Shown: in pieces, positions 1-8,652 of the stretch
Position numbering within the stretch: position 1 is the first letter of the stretch
Layout of the letters: each line of letters starts with the position of its first letter
From: an uncultured Candidatus Saccharibacteria bacterium
GTDB taxonomy: Bacteria; Patescibacteriota; Saccharimonadia; Saccharimonadales; Saccharimonadaceae
Reading direction: 5' to 3'
DNA: 41,366 nt
Assembly: GCA_947570505.1 (NCBI GenBank)
Contig: CANOTH010000006.1
Coordinates: forward strand, 1-41,366
Notes under the pieces: model-generated
Database searches by the model: none
What the model saw: the letters and a program-made list of their open reading frames with translations, nothing else
What the model was told of the DNA's origin: nothing
Made by a program: the position numbers and the translations under genes

Positions 1-55
1 CCCCCCCCCCCGCCCCCCCCCCCCCCCCCCCCCCGCCCCCCCCCCCCCCCCCCCC
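1..55. repeat. Poly-C run at contig edge
   Basis: 53 of the first 55 bases are C, with only two G interruptions, and ordinary sequence starts abruptly afterwards. A homopolymer exactly at the edge of a contig is most easily explained as a sequencing or assembly artefact; a real C tract cannot be excluded. Confidence 0.8.
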
Positions 56-150
56 ATTTTAAGGGGTAAAAACCGCCACATCATCCATTGACAAAATAAA
101 TAAAAGTTCAAAAACTACGTTGAAATCTACACCAAAAACCATAAAAACTA

Positions 151-179
151 TTGACAAAATCAGGAATCTGTGATACAAT
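151..179 (+). promoter_or_regulatory. Promoter of the family TTGACA-17-TACAAT (copy 1)
   Basis: TTGACA at 151-156, a 17-nt spacer ending in TGTGA, and TACAAT at 174-179. It precedes a leader of about 115 nt that contains the small palindrome GTGTCTAGACAC near 226-237, and then the gene at 302. The same architecture recurs at 2446, 7184, 12214 and 18626, and at 38330 on the minus strand. Confidence 0.8.
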
Positions 180-301
180 GAGAACATAAGACGAAACAAT
201 GTGTTTGCGCCACGAGTTTTTGATGGTGTCTAGACACAAAAAGCTGTCTTGGGCACATTACAAATTTGTGATGCTAGATTTTAGAAAACGGAGGGATTTC
301 T

Positions 302-943
302 ATGATAAAGGAAAGAACCAGAAAAAAGTTTACCTATAATGAACAACAAAACATAAAAAATGCCGATCTTGTATTTACGGAGTTTAAGGTTCGTATGCAC
401 GGCGCTAATGCTAACTATAATAGTCGCTTTATGCAGACAGCAGCTAATTATTTATCCACATCATATGTCGATGAACGGAACTCAATTCTTATTGAGGCAT
501 TTTGTGAGATTCTTCTGAAAAAAGATCTTGATTCACCATGGGAGATAGACGCAATTCAGCCATTACCGGGTATGCTAAAAATTCAACTACGACATCAGTA
601 TGCTTTTCAATTTGACTGTGATGGTGAGGAATCGTGCAAGCAGGAAATGAACGCAAAACAGTTCACGGAGGCTAAGAAGATTTATGAGTTGTTCGAAGGG
701 TATACTGCAGTAATTACGTATACAGCTGATGCGTCACATGAATCTTGGGGTGATTTCGTCCTCGATATTGATAATGGGAGTTTAGTGGTATTTGACGTGG
801 AACAAGAACGAACCACTATAAAGATGCATGATGGTCGATTTCCTCGAACGGAGCGCAAATATGTTCTGACCTGGAAGAATCAGAAGCACAAAAAATTCTA
901 TGCTAATATTACTTCGACCTTTGTCTTAGAAAATATCACCTAG
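302..943 (+). CDS. Hypothetical protein, 213 aa
   Basis: I do not recognise this family. The protein is soluble by eye, with no signal peptide or membrane segment. It has a basic N-terminus, a central acidic part and a C-terminal half that looks beta-rich (many alternating aromatic and charged residues, ending in FVLENIT). The start is set by GGAGGG at 290-295, six nucleotides before ATG. It is transcribed alone from the strong promoter at 151-179 and ends in a hairpin shared with the convergent glyQS gene. Its promoter and leader resemble those of the unrelated genes at 2545 and 7274, so it may belong to the same regulon. Function unknown. Confidence 0.75.
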   Translation: MIKERTRKKFTYNEQQNIKNADLVFTEFKVRMHGANANYNSRFMQTAANYLSTSYVDERNSILIEAFCEILLKKDLDSPWEIDAIQPLPGMLKIQLRHQYAFQFDCDGEESCKQEMNAKQFTEAKKIYELFEGYTAVITYTADASHESWGDFVLDIDNGSLVVFDVEQERTTIKMHDGRFPRTERKYVLTWKNQKHKKFYANITSTFVLENIT

Positions 944-965
944 TACCACCGCTACCTAGGTAGCT

Positions 966-993
966 AAAAGCCGACACGAACGTGTCGGCTTTT
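966..993. terminator. Bidirectional terminator between 302-943 and glyQS
   Basis: A perfect stem AAAAGCCGACACG / CGTGTCGGCTTTT with an AA loop. It is flanked by A and T runs, so it can work on both strands between two convergent genes. Confidence 0.85.
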
Positions 994-1006
994 AAACGTT
1001 TTAGTT

Positions 1007-2317
1007 TTACAACTCTTCAATCTTCACTCGTACCTGCTCGGTCGTATCCCGATCCCTTACCGTGACCGTTCCATTTTCTAACCCCTCAAAATCCACCACC
1101 ACGCACTTCGGTGTACCAATCTCATCTTGCTTCTTATACCTTTTACCGATATTACCAGAATCATCCCAAGTCACAAAGGTATACTTACTTTTTAGCAACT
1201 CATACACCTCGCGCGCCTTCTCTACTAGCTCCGGCTTATTCTTTAGCAGTGGACTGACACAATACCGATACGGCGCCAAATTCTCTGGCAGCCTCAAAAC
1301 CACCCTACTCTCTTCCTCGCAATACGCACTACTCAGTACCGCGAGGAACAGCCTTTCTACCCCAATACTCGGCTCAATCACGTGCGGCACAAAACTCTCG
1401 CCAGTCATCTTATCGCGATATTCCATACTCTTACCCGACTCTCTCTGGATATTGCTAAGATCAAAATCCGTCCGATAAGCTAGGCCCATCAGCTCTTCCT
1501 CACCATTCGGATAATCAAACATAAAATCAATCGTGCGCTTAGAATAATGCGCTCGATCTTCTTCTGGCACCTCCAGCTCATGAATCATCTCGGCTGGCAA
1601 ACCAATCACATTCTCCAAGAAATCATGTTGCCCAGCACGCAGCTGCTCAAACTGTTTTTCCCAATCCTCCGGCCGTACAAAATACTCAATCTCCATCTGG
1701 CTACACTCACGATCGCGCAAGATAAAATCGCGCGGCGAAATCTCATTCCGAAAAGCCTTACCTTGCTGCGCCAAGCCAAATGGCAAATCTGGGTAAATCG
1801 TATCCACGACATTCCGAAAATTCGTAAAAATCCCTTGCGCCGTTTCTGGGCGCAGATAAGCAACATGCTCATCATCCTCAATCGGCCCCACATGAGTCTG
1901 GAACATCATATTGAACTTCCGAATCTCACTCCAGTCTTGCTTGCCACAGGTGGGACATTTCACATCCGCCTGCAGAAACTCATCAGTAGTAATGCTCTCT
2001 GTCGCTCCTTCTACTAATTTATCCGCTCGAAAGCGTCCATGGCACTCTTTACACTCCACCAGCGGATCGGCAAAAGTTGCCACGTGCCCCGAAGCTTCCC
2101 AAGTGCGCGGATTCATAATAATGGCTGCATCCACTCCGTACATATCGTCGCGCTGATCCACCCAATAGCCCCACCAAGCATTCATAATATTGCGCTTCAA
2201 AGCCACACCTAGAGGACCAAAATCCCAAGTACCAGCCATCCCATCATAAACCGCCGACCCAGGGAAGATGAACCCCCGGCGCTTACACAAACTTACAATA
2301 TCCTCTAATTTACTCAT
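1007..2317 (-). CDS. glyQS: Glycyl-tRNA synthetase, dimeric alpha2 type
   Basis: Charges tRNA-Gly with glycine using ATP, in the cytoplasm. It is a class II synthetase of the archaeal/eukaryotic and Gram-positive single-chain type, not the bacterial GlyQ/GlyS heterotetramer. Visible are the N-terminal signature GFIFPGSAVYDGMAGTWDFG, motif 2 around residues 187-212 (FRNEISPRDFILRDRE), motif 3 EPSIGVERLFLAVL near 317-330, and a C-terminal anticodon-binding domain. CKECHGRF and CPTCGKQ form a possible zinc site. 436 aa is close to the usual length. The ATG lies only 6 nt after a -10 box (TAAGAT at 2324-2329) and has no Shine-Dalgarno, so the mRNA is probably leaderless. Monocistronic. Confidence 0.96.
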   Translation of the reverse strand: MSKLEDIVSLCKRRGFIFPGSAVYDGMAGTWDFGPLGVALKRNIMNAWWGYWVDQRDDMYGVDAAIIMNPRTWEASGHVATFADPLVECKECHGRFRADKLVEGATESITTDEFLQADVKCPTCGKQDWSEIRKFNMMFQTHVGPIEDDEHVAYLRPETAQGIFTNFRNVVDTIYPDLPFGLAQQGKAFRNEISPRDFILRDRECSQMEIEYFVRPEDWEKQFEQLRAGQHDFLENVIGLPAEMIHELEVPEEDRAHYSKRTIDFMFDYPNGEEELMGLAYRTDFDLSNIQRESGKSMEYRDKMTGESFVPHVIEPSIGVERLFLAVLSSAYCEEESRVVLRLPENLAPYRYCVSPLLKNKPELVEKAREVYELLKSKYTFVTWDDSGNIGKRYKKQDEIGTPKCVVVDFEGLENGTVTVRDRDTTEQVRVKIEEL

Positions 2318-2323
2318 GCTACT

Positions 2324-2352
2324 ATCTTATCATAGGTTGACATTTGTAGCAA
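2324..2352 (-). promoter_or_regulatory. glyQS promoter, leaderless start
   Basis: On the minus strand, TTGCTA (2347-2352), a 17-nt spacer ending TGA, and TAAGAT (2324-2329). The ATG of glyQS follows after 6 nt, so transcription should begin at or next to the start codon. Confidence 0.65.
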
Positions 2353-2445
2353 TTAAATGTAAAATATCATCCGGAAACCTTGCGAGCAGTGAGGTAGTTT
2401 TTTCTCAAAATTCTTGTCTAGAATGACCTAAATCTGCTCTATCTA

Positions 2446-2474
2446 TTGACAAAAAGACAAATCTGTGATAAAAT
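2446..2474 (+). promoter_or_regulatory. Promoter family copy 2
   Basis: TTGACA 2446-2451, 17-nt spacer ending TGTGA, TAAAAT 2469-2474. It drives the gene at 2545 through a short leader with the weak hairpin GGAG/CTCC near 2483-2500. Confidence 0.8.
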
Positions 2475-2544
2475 GGTAGTAAGGAGTCCTATTCTCCCCA
2501 GATTTTGAAGTTTTGGTCTTGAAAATAGTAAAGGAGGGGTGTAT

Positions 2545-3339
2545 ATGACCAAAATAAGCACATTAAATCCCAGTCGGGCCGCCACTAATTACTTGGTGGG
2601 GCTCTGTAGAGTGGCGCGTGATTTTCAAATCGACAAATACTGTCGGTTTGTAGATGATTATGCGCATACCGATGGTACCTGGATTGAACGTTTGCGCGAA
2701 CAAGCACGTTTAACGGGCAGTCCGTGGTCCGAGTGGCATAAATTCCGGATTGCTGTGGCAATAAATTTTTTCCAGTCAGAAATGCCCTGGGTGACTAATG
2801 CAAAATTAGGCCTAGCCGATGATCTGGTGACGGTTCAGGGCTTAATTTATGCTTGTGACACCTTGGCTTCCAACAATTTCAGCCTAAAAAACGGCATCTC
2901 CAAGGAGCTAACTTGGTATGTCAGGCAGGGCAAACAGCGCGCTGACTATGAGCTCTGGCAAGAAGAAGTGCGTCGGGCTGGTGACATTTACGACAATTTA
3001 TTGTCTGATATTATCACAGTCTATCGTGAGGCGGAGAAAGAATTGGAAAAACTGCGTCGCGAAATCATCTGCCAGGCCTACATGAGTCAGGCTTTACCGG
3101 CCTTAGATAAGTTGCGCAGTCAAACTAACGATGGCGCCTACCTATTAAGCTATGCGCGATTGCGCCAGATTGTACAGCCAGTGCGTCGTCTTGGAGCCGA
3201 TTCATTTCAATATCGTATCGCGCAGCTGGAACAAAGTATTAGTCAGCACCTTGCAATCTTGAATAAAAATCTACATGAGGTGGATGGTACCTATTTGAAG
3301 ACACTGCACCTCGTAGAAAGCGAGGCTCGCCGAGCCTAA
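2545..3339 (+). CDS. Hypothetical helical protein, 264 aa
   Basis: Not recognised. The sequence is rich in A, R, L, Q and E with few glycines and looks almost wholly alpha-helical. The part around residues 135-180 (EEVRRAGDIYDNLLSD and following EAEKELEKLRRE) and the last 50 residues look like coiled coil. No signal peptide or membrane segment. The start is the ATG at 2545 behind a strong AAGGAGGGG at 2531-2539; a GTG two codons earlier lies inside the Shine-Dalgarno and is unlikely. Monocistronic, from the promoter at 2446-2474 to the terminator at 3342-3369. Function unknown. Confidence 0.75.
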   Translation: MTKISTLNPSRAATNYLVGLCRVARDFQIDKYCRFVDDYAHTDGTWIERLREQARLTGSPWSEWHKFRIAVAINFFQSEMPWVTNAKLGLADDLVTVQGLIYACDTLASNNFSLKNGISKELTWYVRQGKQRADYELWQEEVRRAGDIYDNLLSDIITVYREAEKELEKLRREIICQAYMSQALPALDKLRSQTNDGAYLLSYARLRQIVQPVRRLGADSFQYRIAQLEQSISQHLAILNKNLHEVDGTYLKTLHLVESEARRA

Positions 3340-3341
3340 AT

Positions 3342-3369
3342 AAATACCCCTTTGTCGAGGGGTATTTTT
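3342..3369 (+). terminator. Rho-independent terminator
   Basis: Stem AAATACCCC / GGGGTATTT with an 8-nt loop followed by TT. It closes the 2545-3339 gene. Confidence 0.85.
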
Positions 3370-3417
3370 CACCCCCCCTGTCTCCTAATAATACTCATAA
3401 GGTTCCTTTAGCACTTT

Positions 3418-3501
3418 TCTATAAAGAGACTTGCAACTCTAGGATAAGTGAGCAGTAGGGTGATACTGTTCACTTCTAGTTTCTTTTAGTCTCTTACAGA
3501 A
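3418..3501. repeat. Long imperfect hairpin next to cassette A
   Basis: Outer stem AAGAGACT (3425-3432) with AGTCTCTT (3488-3495). Inner stem CTAG plus AAGTGAGCAGTA (3446-3457) with TACTGTTCACTT plus CTAG (3464-3479). It lies directly behind the 3' end of cassette A when read on the minus strand. Confidence 0.6.
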
Positions 3502-3507
3502 TAGGAA

Positions 3508-3747
3508 CTAAAGAAGCACTAGTACTAGTATTACCAAACAGCGGACGGGGAAACCGTTGTAACGGCTAGTAATATTGGATGGGTTTATATTTGTTATACC
3601 TACTTCCAAATTACAACTATAGTAATCATTCATCGTATTAGACCAATTTCGTCCATTAGATCCAGAACTTTTTATAACCCCAATATCAAAACGAATTATC
3701 CCGCTACGGACGAAGCCTATCCGAATAGATAAACTAATGATAAAGGC
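3508..3747 (-). pseudogene. Start-less FISUMP/CLec-like C-terminal cassette A
   Basis: An open frame bounded by stops, without a plausible start codon. It reads GFVRSGIIRFD at the N-terminal edge, then a variable middle with NWSNT, and ends RYNGFPVRCLV before a short hydrophobic tail and TAG. This matches the end of the Fibrobacter major paralogous (FISUMP) type domain, a C-type-lectin-like fold found at the C-terminus of many surface proteins. The edge codons are conserved as DNA (anchors at 3531-3551 and 3700-3714). It begins right after the DUF2000 gene, in another frame. It is either a remnant or a silent donor cassette. Confidence 0.65.
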
Positions 3748-4180
3748 TCAATTTCCTAGTTAGCGGATCGATCTCCTTCTTCTCTCCGAATGCCGCTACA
3801 CAAAAGTATTTCATATCATCTTCAGATGTAAGCAAAGTCTTGTCTAATTGTTCTTTATAAGTTTCACCGGTCATAGTTTCAGTAAAATCAGTATATAGCA
3901 CGTTATTCTCAGCCAAAGCTTTTCTTAGCTTCTTGAGCTCAGAGTTTTTGCCTTTTAGTACGATCAGAGAAAGCCCTGAGATGCTTCTGTGTTCAGAGCC
4001 GTCTTTATCTACAAAATCAACAAAGCTCATTTCACGTTTGGCTTCTTCTGGAGACATAGCAACGAGCCCAGCACAAGCATGTGCGACAGCGTTCAGCGCT
4101 TTACCTATTTCCAAATCCTTATTTACTACGGCAATAAACTTATGAGTTTCGTTATATACTTTTGGCAGGCTTCCTATCAT
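3734..4180 (-). CDS. DUF2000 family protein (peptidyl-tRNA hydrolase 2-like fold)
   Basis: 148 aa, matching DUF2000 by eye: an N-terminal KFIAVVNKDLEIGKALNAVAHACAGL segment, as in the Pth2-like fold where a strand is followed by a helix, then LSLIVLKGKNSELKKLRK and YTDFTETMTGETY. The family is structurally related to archaeal-type peptidyl-tRNA hydrolase but its function is not established. It lies just behind tRNA-Ala (14 nt gap) on the same strand, so both may share a transcript. Its stop overlaps the region where cassette A starts. No signal peptide. Confidence 0.8.
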   Translation of the reverse strand: MIGSLPKVYNETHKFIAVVNKDLEIGKALNAVAHACAGLVAMSPEEAKREMSFVDFVDKDGSEHRSISGLSLIVLKGKNSELKKLRKALAENNVLYTDFTETMTGETYKEQLDKTLLTSEDDMKYFCVAAFGEKKEIDPLTRKLSLYH

Positions 4181-4193
4181 ATCATATTCCTAG

Positions 4194-4269
4194 TGGTGGA
4201 GTAGATCGGACTCGAACCGACCACCTCAGCAATGCGAATGCTGCGCTCTACCAGATGAGCTACTACCCC
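4194..4269 (-). tRNA. tRNA-Ala (anticodon CGC)
   Basis: A 76-nt cloverleaf with encoded CCA (4194-4196). The acceptor GGGGTAG/CTACTCC contains the G3:U70 wobble pair that is the alanine identity element. The anticodon stem CAGCA/TGCTG encloses loop TTCGCAT, giving anticodon CGC, which reads GCG codons. Confidence 0.93.
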
Positions 4270-4313
4270 GTCGCATCTATTATACTATACATCGATCACT
4301 TTTTGGCAAATAA

Positions 4314-4343
4314 TTGTCCAATTTGCAGAATCTATGCTATAAT
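4314..4343 (+). promoter_or_regulatory. Promoter of tRNA-Thr
   Basis: TTGTCC (4314-4319), 18-nt spacer, extended -10 TGCTATAAT (TATAAT at 4338-4343). The tRNA begins 10 nt later at 4353. Confidence 0.7.
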
Positions 4344-4352
4344 ACAACCAGT

Positions 4353-4427
<75 letters not shown>

Positions 4428-4445
4428 TAAGAAACTTGTTTACCG

Positions 4446-4465
4446 GACTAGAGTAGTCTTTTTTT
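4446..4465 (+). terminator. Terminator of tRNA-Thr
   Basis: Short stem GACTA / TAGTC with loop GAG, followed by a run of seven T. Confidence 0.75.
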
Positions 4466-4557
4466 GTTTCTATTAAAACTTAAATTCGGTTCAACTTTAA
4501 CTTCAGTAGACCTAATGTATGGTTAAGAGTTAATTACTTGTATAACCATGCTCAAGT

Positions 4558-5061
4558 ATGGAGGACGGAAATGTCACATTTGAGTTAGCGATCAACTGTG
4601 ACCACTCTATCACTTGCTTGATACCACCTAAGTATTGGCGCATTAACGATCAACATGAGGTGCTTAATCTCGCGAGCTTTGGTTATCCGCACGACTACAA
4701 AACGCACAAAGCAGTTTTGCCTAGCTTGGTAGAACATCCGCGACTTATTGAGAAACTCAATGATGATTTCGTGGAGCTGCTTTTCGTAACAATAAGAGAA
4801 GAACAAAAGTTCGTCGTTGCTTCACCGAAAGATGCCACACATGTTTTAGTGAAATTAGAGTATATTTTCCATTCAACTTATCAAGATTGGCTAGGTGATG
4901 TTGCGCAGACATTCTATGGTAGTAAGTATGAGCAGCCGAGTACTCAAGATGTTATTAATTTCTTTTATGGCAAAGAAGGACAGACAAAATTCTTCCCGCA
5001 CTCGTCGGATCCCTGCAACCGAGCATTTGAACTCCATTTACAATGCAGTAAATGGCACTGA
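4558..5061 (+). CDS. Hypothetical protein, 167 aa
   Basis: Not recognised. It is a soluble, mildly acidic protein with many His and aromatic residues and no signal peptide. A stop at 4543 precedes it in frame, so ATG 4558 is the only normal start, yet no clear Shine-Dalgarno lies upstream and the GGAGG at 4560-4564 is inside the gene. The start is therefore uncertain, or the gene is decaying. A TATAAC at 4541-4546 lies 11 nt before the ATG and could give a very short leader. An overlapping frame of 62 codons near its end is taken as a shadow. Function unknown. Confidence 0.55.
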   Translation: MEDGNVTFELAINCDHSITCLIPPKYWRINDQHEVLNLASFGYPHDYKTHKAVLPSLVEHPRLIEKLNDDFVELLFVTIREEQKFVVASPKDATHVLVKLEYIFHSTYQDWLGDVAQTFYGSKYEQPSTQDVINFFYGKEGQTKFFPHSSDPCNRAFELHLQCSKWH

Positions 5062-5149
5062 AGTTGTGCGACAGGCCGACTAGTCAAAACATACAATATC
5101 TTCACATTATAGACCCTGACCAATCCAGTCATGGTCGTCCTATCTGCGC

Positions 5150-5536
5150 CTAATCTTTTCCGTAAACTGCAATTCCTACCAAAGTCACCGCATCAATCAA
5201 CATAATAATTAACCCGGCTAACTCACTGCCCATCAACATCAAAGCCCCGCCTAGCACTCCTGCTGCCAAAGCCAGAATAAAGAAAGTCACCTGTTTCAGA
5301 TTCGCTGTGCGCGCCTTAGTAATTACTGCCTTGACCTCTACTTCTTGCTGATGTCGTGCCTGCAATTCTGCCATTTCCAAAATTCGCTCTGCCCCGCCCG
5401 GAATAATCTTTTCATACTTCGCCAAATCCTCAGGGTCCGGTAAATCTACCAATAAGTTCTGCACTTTCTGCTCTGCACTCTCTACTAATTGATTCTTGTT
5501 TTTTGCCACCCTGCCACCCGACTGCCGTGTTGCCAT
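5150..5536 (-). CDS. DUF2335 predicted membrane protein
   Basis: 128 aa. The middle part carries the DUF2335 signature: LPDPEDLAKYEKIIPGGAERI, then a helix LEMAELQARHQQEVEVKAVI, then two hydrophobic segments near residues 83-102 and 104-124, ending in a short charged tail. The family is found in phage and bacterial genomes and has no settled function. It is the second gene after glyA on the minus strand (24-nt gap) with its own Shine-Dalgarno, AAGGAGAT. Co-transcription with glyA is likely, but no functional link is known. Confidence 0.75.
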   Translation of the reverse strand: MATRQSGGRVAKNKNQLVESAEQKVQNLLVDLPDPEDLAKYEKIIPGGAERILEMAELQARHQQEVEVKAVITKARTANLKQVTFFILALAAGVLGGALMLMGSELAGLIIMLIDAVTLVGIAVYGKD

Positions 5537-5560
5537 TATATCTCCTTCTATCTCTTTATC

Positions 5561-6874
5561 TTAAATCCCCGGCACAGGGAAGTCAAGAGCCAGCCTTCGT
5601 ACTTCCTCACGCAAGGCTTTTAGCTCGGCTTCATGCGAACCTAGACCATTCTCATTGCCGGCTTCAACGCAAATATCTAGCACTCGTTTCATCCACTCGG
5701 CTACCTTCATCATCTCCTCTGTCCCGAGACCGCGTGTCGTCATAGCTGGAGTTCCCAGTCTCACTCCAGACGGCCGGAAAGCTCCACCTTTATCTGTTGG
5801 TAAAGCATTAGCATTCAGAGTCAATCCTACTTTATCTAAGGCTACTTCATAAAACTTCCCGTCAATTCCAGCAGTACTCTTCACGTCAACTAGAATCAAG
5901 TGATTTTCGGTACCATTACCTTGTAGCTTAAAACCTAGCCGCTTCAATTCTTCGGCTAACACACGCGCATTCTCGACAATCTGATGAGCATAATCCTGAA
6001 ACTCCGGCTGCAAATCTTCCTCAAAGGCCACAGCTTTGGCGGCAATCACGTGCTCCAACGGACCACCTTGCGTGCCAGGGAAGACCGCTCGATCAATCAA
6101 GGTCGGGACATTCTCTAAAGTATGCTCCGGGCGCTTCAGCGGGCTACTAACCTTGCCCATACTCATAATCAAGCCTCCACGTGGGCCGCGCAAAGTCTTA
6201 TGAGTGGTAGAAGTAATCACCTGGAAACCGTGCTCCAGCGGGTTAGGGTGTACACCACCAGCAATCAAACCAGCCACGTGCGCCATGTCCGCCATCAACA
6301 GAATTTCGTAATTATGCTCAGCACTCACCTCCGCGGCAATTTTCGCCACTCGGTCAAAATCCGGAATCTTCATAAAGGCCGAATAACCCACCAAAATCAA
6401 CTTCGGTCGATGTTCACGAGCCAATCGTTCTAGCTCATCATAGTCGATATCACCCTCGTCTGTCACTCCATAGCCGACAAAATTGTAAATCTTCGCACTC
6501 CGGGTCACCGGGGAACCATGGGTTAAGTGTCCACCTGCCGGCAAAGACATGGCTAGAATTGTATCTCCTGGCTGACACCAAGCGAAATAAACCGCCTCGT
6601 TAGCATTCGCCCCAGAATGTGGCTGCACATTCGCATGGTCAGCTTTGAATAGCTTTTTTGCCCGCTCAATCGCCAAGCTTTCAATCTGGTCGACATTCTC
6701 ATTACCGCCATAATAGCGCTTGCCCGGATAGCCTTCACTATATTTATTGGTCAAAACTGACCCCATAGCTTTCAACACGTTGACTGAAACATAATTTTCA
6801 CTTGGAATCAACTCTAACCCCTCACTTTGGCGCTGCTTCTCTAAATCAATTAGCCGAAAAACTTCATCTGTCAT
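5561..6874 (-). CDS. glyA: Serine hydroxymethyltransferase
   Basis: A PLP-dependent cytosolic enzyme that interconverts serine plus tetrahydrofolate with glycine plus 5,10-methylene-THF, supplying one-carbon units. 437 aa, slightly longer than the usual 415-420. Seen are the substrate-binding start [27 protein letters not shown], the PLP region [10 protein letters not shown] and the Schiff-base lysine near residue 226 in [14 protein letters not shown]. The start ATG follows GAGAGGT. A -10 TATAAT with extended TG sits at 6957-6962 on the minus strand, divergent from the tRNA-Phe promoter. DUF2335 follows. Confidence 0.96.
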   Translation of the reverse strand: MTDEVFRLIDLEKQRQSEGLELIPSENYVSVNVLKAMGSVLTNKYSEGYPGKRYYGGNENVDQIESLAIERAKKLFKADHANVQPHSGANANEAVYFAWCQPGDTILAMSLPAGGHLTHGSPVTRSAKIYNFVGYGVTDEGDIDYDELERLAREHRPKLILVGYSAFMKIPDFDRVAKIAAEVSAEHNYEILLMADMAHVAGLIAGGVHPNPLEHGFQVITSTTHKTLRGPRGGLIMSMGKVSSPLKRPEHTLENVPTLIDRAVFPGTQGGPLEHVIAAKAVAFEEDLQPEFQDYAHQIVENARVLAEELKRLGFKLQGNGTENHLILVDVKSTAGIDGKFYEVALDKVGLTLNANALPTDKGGAFRPSGVRLGTPAMTTRGLGTEEMMKVAEWMKRVLDICVEAGNENGLGSHEAELKALREEVRRLALDFPVPGI

Positions 6875-7010
6875 TTTTAATTACCTCTCTTCAGATTACT
6901 AATATTTACCTCGCCAAAGCTCTTAAATCATAATCACACTCCACTAAGTTGACCCCATTATAACAAACAAATTCTACGAAATAAACCCTTCTCAAAATAA
7001 TCATACGTGT

Positions 7011-7016
7011 TATAAT
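7011..7016 (+). promoter_or_regulatory. -10 box of tRNA-Phe
   Basis: Extended -10 TGTTATAAT with TATAAT at 7011-7016, 10 nt before the tRNA. The -35 region is weak. It is back to back with the glyA -10 at 6957-6962. Confidence 0.6.
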
Positions 7017-7026
7017 AAAAACAAAT

Positions 7027-7102
7027 GGTTCTGTAGCTCAGTTGGTAGAGCAGAGGCCTGAAGAGCCTTGTGTCGACGGTTCAAGTCCGCCCGGAACCAC
7101 CA
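7027..7102 (+). tRNA. tRNA-Phe (anticodon GAA)
   Basis: 76 nt with encoded CCA (7100-7102). Acceptor GGTTCTG with CGGAACC. Anticodon stem GAGGC/GCCTT with loop CTGAAGA gives GAA. Confidence 0.93.
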
Positions 7103-7183
7103 TACTAGAATGAGATCATGAAAAGCCCCAGCATATCGCCGAGGCTAATTTGAATTCACCGCTGACTGATAACTCGATTAATA

Positions 7184-7212
7184 TTGACATTTTTGAGAAA
7201 GTGTGATACAAT
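7184..7212 (+). promoter_or_regulatory. Promoter family copy 3
   Basis: TTGACA 7184-7189, 17-nt spacer ending GTGTGA, TACAAT 7207-7212. It serves the gene at 7274. Confidence 0.8.
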
Positions 7213-7273
7213 GAAAAGACAGGGTAGAAAAATTAGCTACTCTAGTTTTCTCCATATCAGAGGAGGTGATCAA

Positions 7274-7915
7274 ATGGAGAAGAAAATTAGTGCAAAAACA
7301 TTTTTTAACAGGATTGACCTGAACGAGACCATTAACTACATCGTGGATCAGGGCCGAATCGCAAAAGACAAAATACCAGTTTTTAGAGAGACTGGTAATG
7401 GCTGTATCCTAATCGTGGCACGTCCGCTCTGTAAAGAGGCGGATGTCTGGTTGGGTAATCTCAGCCACTATGATTCACACGGTCTGCCCATTGATGTAAA
7501 TGAATATGTCTTTGCGCGAACTATTATGCCTGGCCATAGTCACACTATTCAGTGGGAAGACCCTAATGATGGGCATACAGAACCGGTGAACTGCTTTGCT
7601 TATGCGATGATGAAAGTGGCATACCTGTCGCGCTTGGCGAAGCTCAGAATTACCAGTGAGCAAGATACAGAAGCTAACAGCACGGGGTTCTTCTGCGAGG
7701 AGAATGGCTATTCGCGACACAAAGGTGCAGTCTGCACAACGGTTTATCTTGGTACTAAACCGTTAATGCGGCTCTATATCTGCTTCTCGGGAGCCACCGA
7801 AGACGAAGACCTTGAATGTGCTGAAGAGGTAACAATCAATGTCCGTCATTACTTACAGGCATATTGTGAAGAGCTGGAGTTCGAATCGCGCACGGTTAAC
7901 GGCCTGCTGTCTTAG
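7274..7915 (+). CDS. Hypothetical protein, 213 aa
   Basis: Not recognised. Soluble, mixed alpha/beta, Cys-containing (about nine Cys) and His-rich in the middle (MPGHSHTIQWEDPNDGH). The longer open frame starts earlier, but AGGAGGTGAT at 7261-7270 is an unusually complete anti-16S match and fixes the ATG at 7274. It is expressed from the promoter at 7184-7212 and ends at a terminator at 7936-7970. No similarity to the gene at 302 is evident despite equal length and a similar promoter. Function unknown. Confidence 0.75.
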   Translation: MEKKISAKTFFNRIDLNETINYIVDQGRIAKDKIPVFRETGNGCILIVARPLCKEADVWLGNLSHYDSHGLPIDVNEYVFARTIMPGHSHTIQWEDPNDGHTEPVNCFAYAMMKVAYLSRLAKLRITSEQDTEANSTGFFCEENGYSRHKGAVCTTVYLGTKPLMRLYICFSGATEDEDLECAEEVTINVRHYLQAYCEELEFESRTVNGLLS

Positions 7916-7935
7916 TACTTTGCAATTGAACGGCG

Positions 7936-7970
7936 AACCCTGGGGTCTGGCGACTCTGGGGTTTATTTTT
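7936..7970 (+). terminator. Terminator of 7274-7915
   Basis: AACCC pairs with GGGTT, with an inner GGTC/GACT pairing, followed by TTATTTTT. Confidence 0.7.
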
Positions 7971-8568
7971 CTTTGCGCTTAAAATATTCTTTACCTAGGC
8001 CACAAAGTGGACATTTATAATCCTCCGGCACCTCGTCGCCGTAATAGACATATCCGCAGACTGTACACACCCAAGCAGTTTTATTTGCTTCAGTGGCTAC
8101 TTTTGCTAAATCGTTCTTATGCTCTTGATAATAAGCATAGGACATCGGCTGACCGTCATTTAACAAATCGCCCTCAATCATTTTGCCAATATATAAAGTA
8201 TGTGTCCCGGTATCAATCGCGTCAACCTTTTCGAGTACCATATATCCCAAAGTATCTTCGAGAACTGGCACGTCTTCCACTTCTTTAGTCTTGACCTGGG
8301 AAATCTTGTCGCAATCTTTCGAGCAGTTAAAGCCAAATATCTGGATAATCTTTGGCGAAACTTTTTCTCCCAAAACCGACAAAGCAAACTTCTCGTTACC
8401 AGCTAAAAGCTTATGTGAATGGTTGGTTTTGGCTACCGAAACCGCGATTAAGGCTTGGTCTCCACTATTGCCCACGCGTGCTACAGCATCAACCACGCAG
8501 CCGCCACCCTTGGTGGTCAGCACGTACATGCCCTGAGTGATCTTATGGGTAATTTTAGAGTTTTTCAT
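7963..8568 (-). CDS. Flavin reductase-like protein with C-terminal rubredoxin domain
   Basis: 201 aa. Residues 1 to about 150 resemble the FMN-binding flavin reductase (flavoredoxin) domain: GMYVLTTKGGGCVVDAVARV, then LIAVSVAKTNHSHKLL and a typical KFALSVLGE. The end is a rubredoxin: WVCTVCGYVYYGDEVPED and KCPLCGLGKEYF hold the four iron ligands. Such fusions (high-molecular-weight rubredoxin type) pass electrons to oxygen or reactive-oxygen reductases in anaerobes. The start is MKNSK behind AGGAGG; a GTG-type start six codons earlier would overlap that site. Monocistronic. Redox partner unknown. Confidence 0.88.
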   Translation of the reverse strand: MKNSKITHKITQGMYVLTTKGGGCVVDAVARVGNSGDQALIAVSVAKTNHSHKLLAGNEKFALSVLGEKVSPKIIQIFGFNCSKDCDKISQVKTKEVEDVPVLEDTLGYMVLEKVDAIDTGTHTLYIGKMIEGDLLNDGQPMSYAYYQEHKNDLAKVATEANKTAWVCTVCGYVYYGDEVPEDYKCPLCGLGKEYFKRKEK

Positions 8569-8652
8569 AATTCCTCCTATGAACAATCTTATTTTAGGCT
8601 AAAGAATAAGAAAAGTCCAGCGGTTTCCCCTATTTACCATCTCATACTATCA

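Noticed and set aside
1547-2156. Plus-strand frames opposite glyQS
   Set aside because: Antisense shadows of a strongly conserved gene without start signals.
5503-6738. Frames opposite glyA and DUF2335
   Set aside because: Shadows of conserved genes on the other strand or frame.
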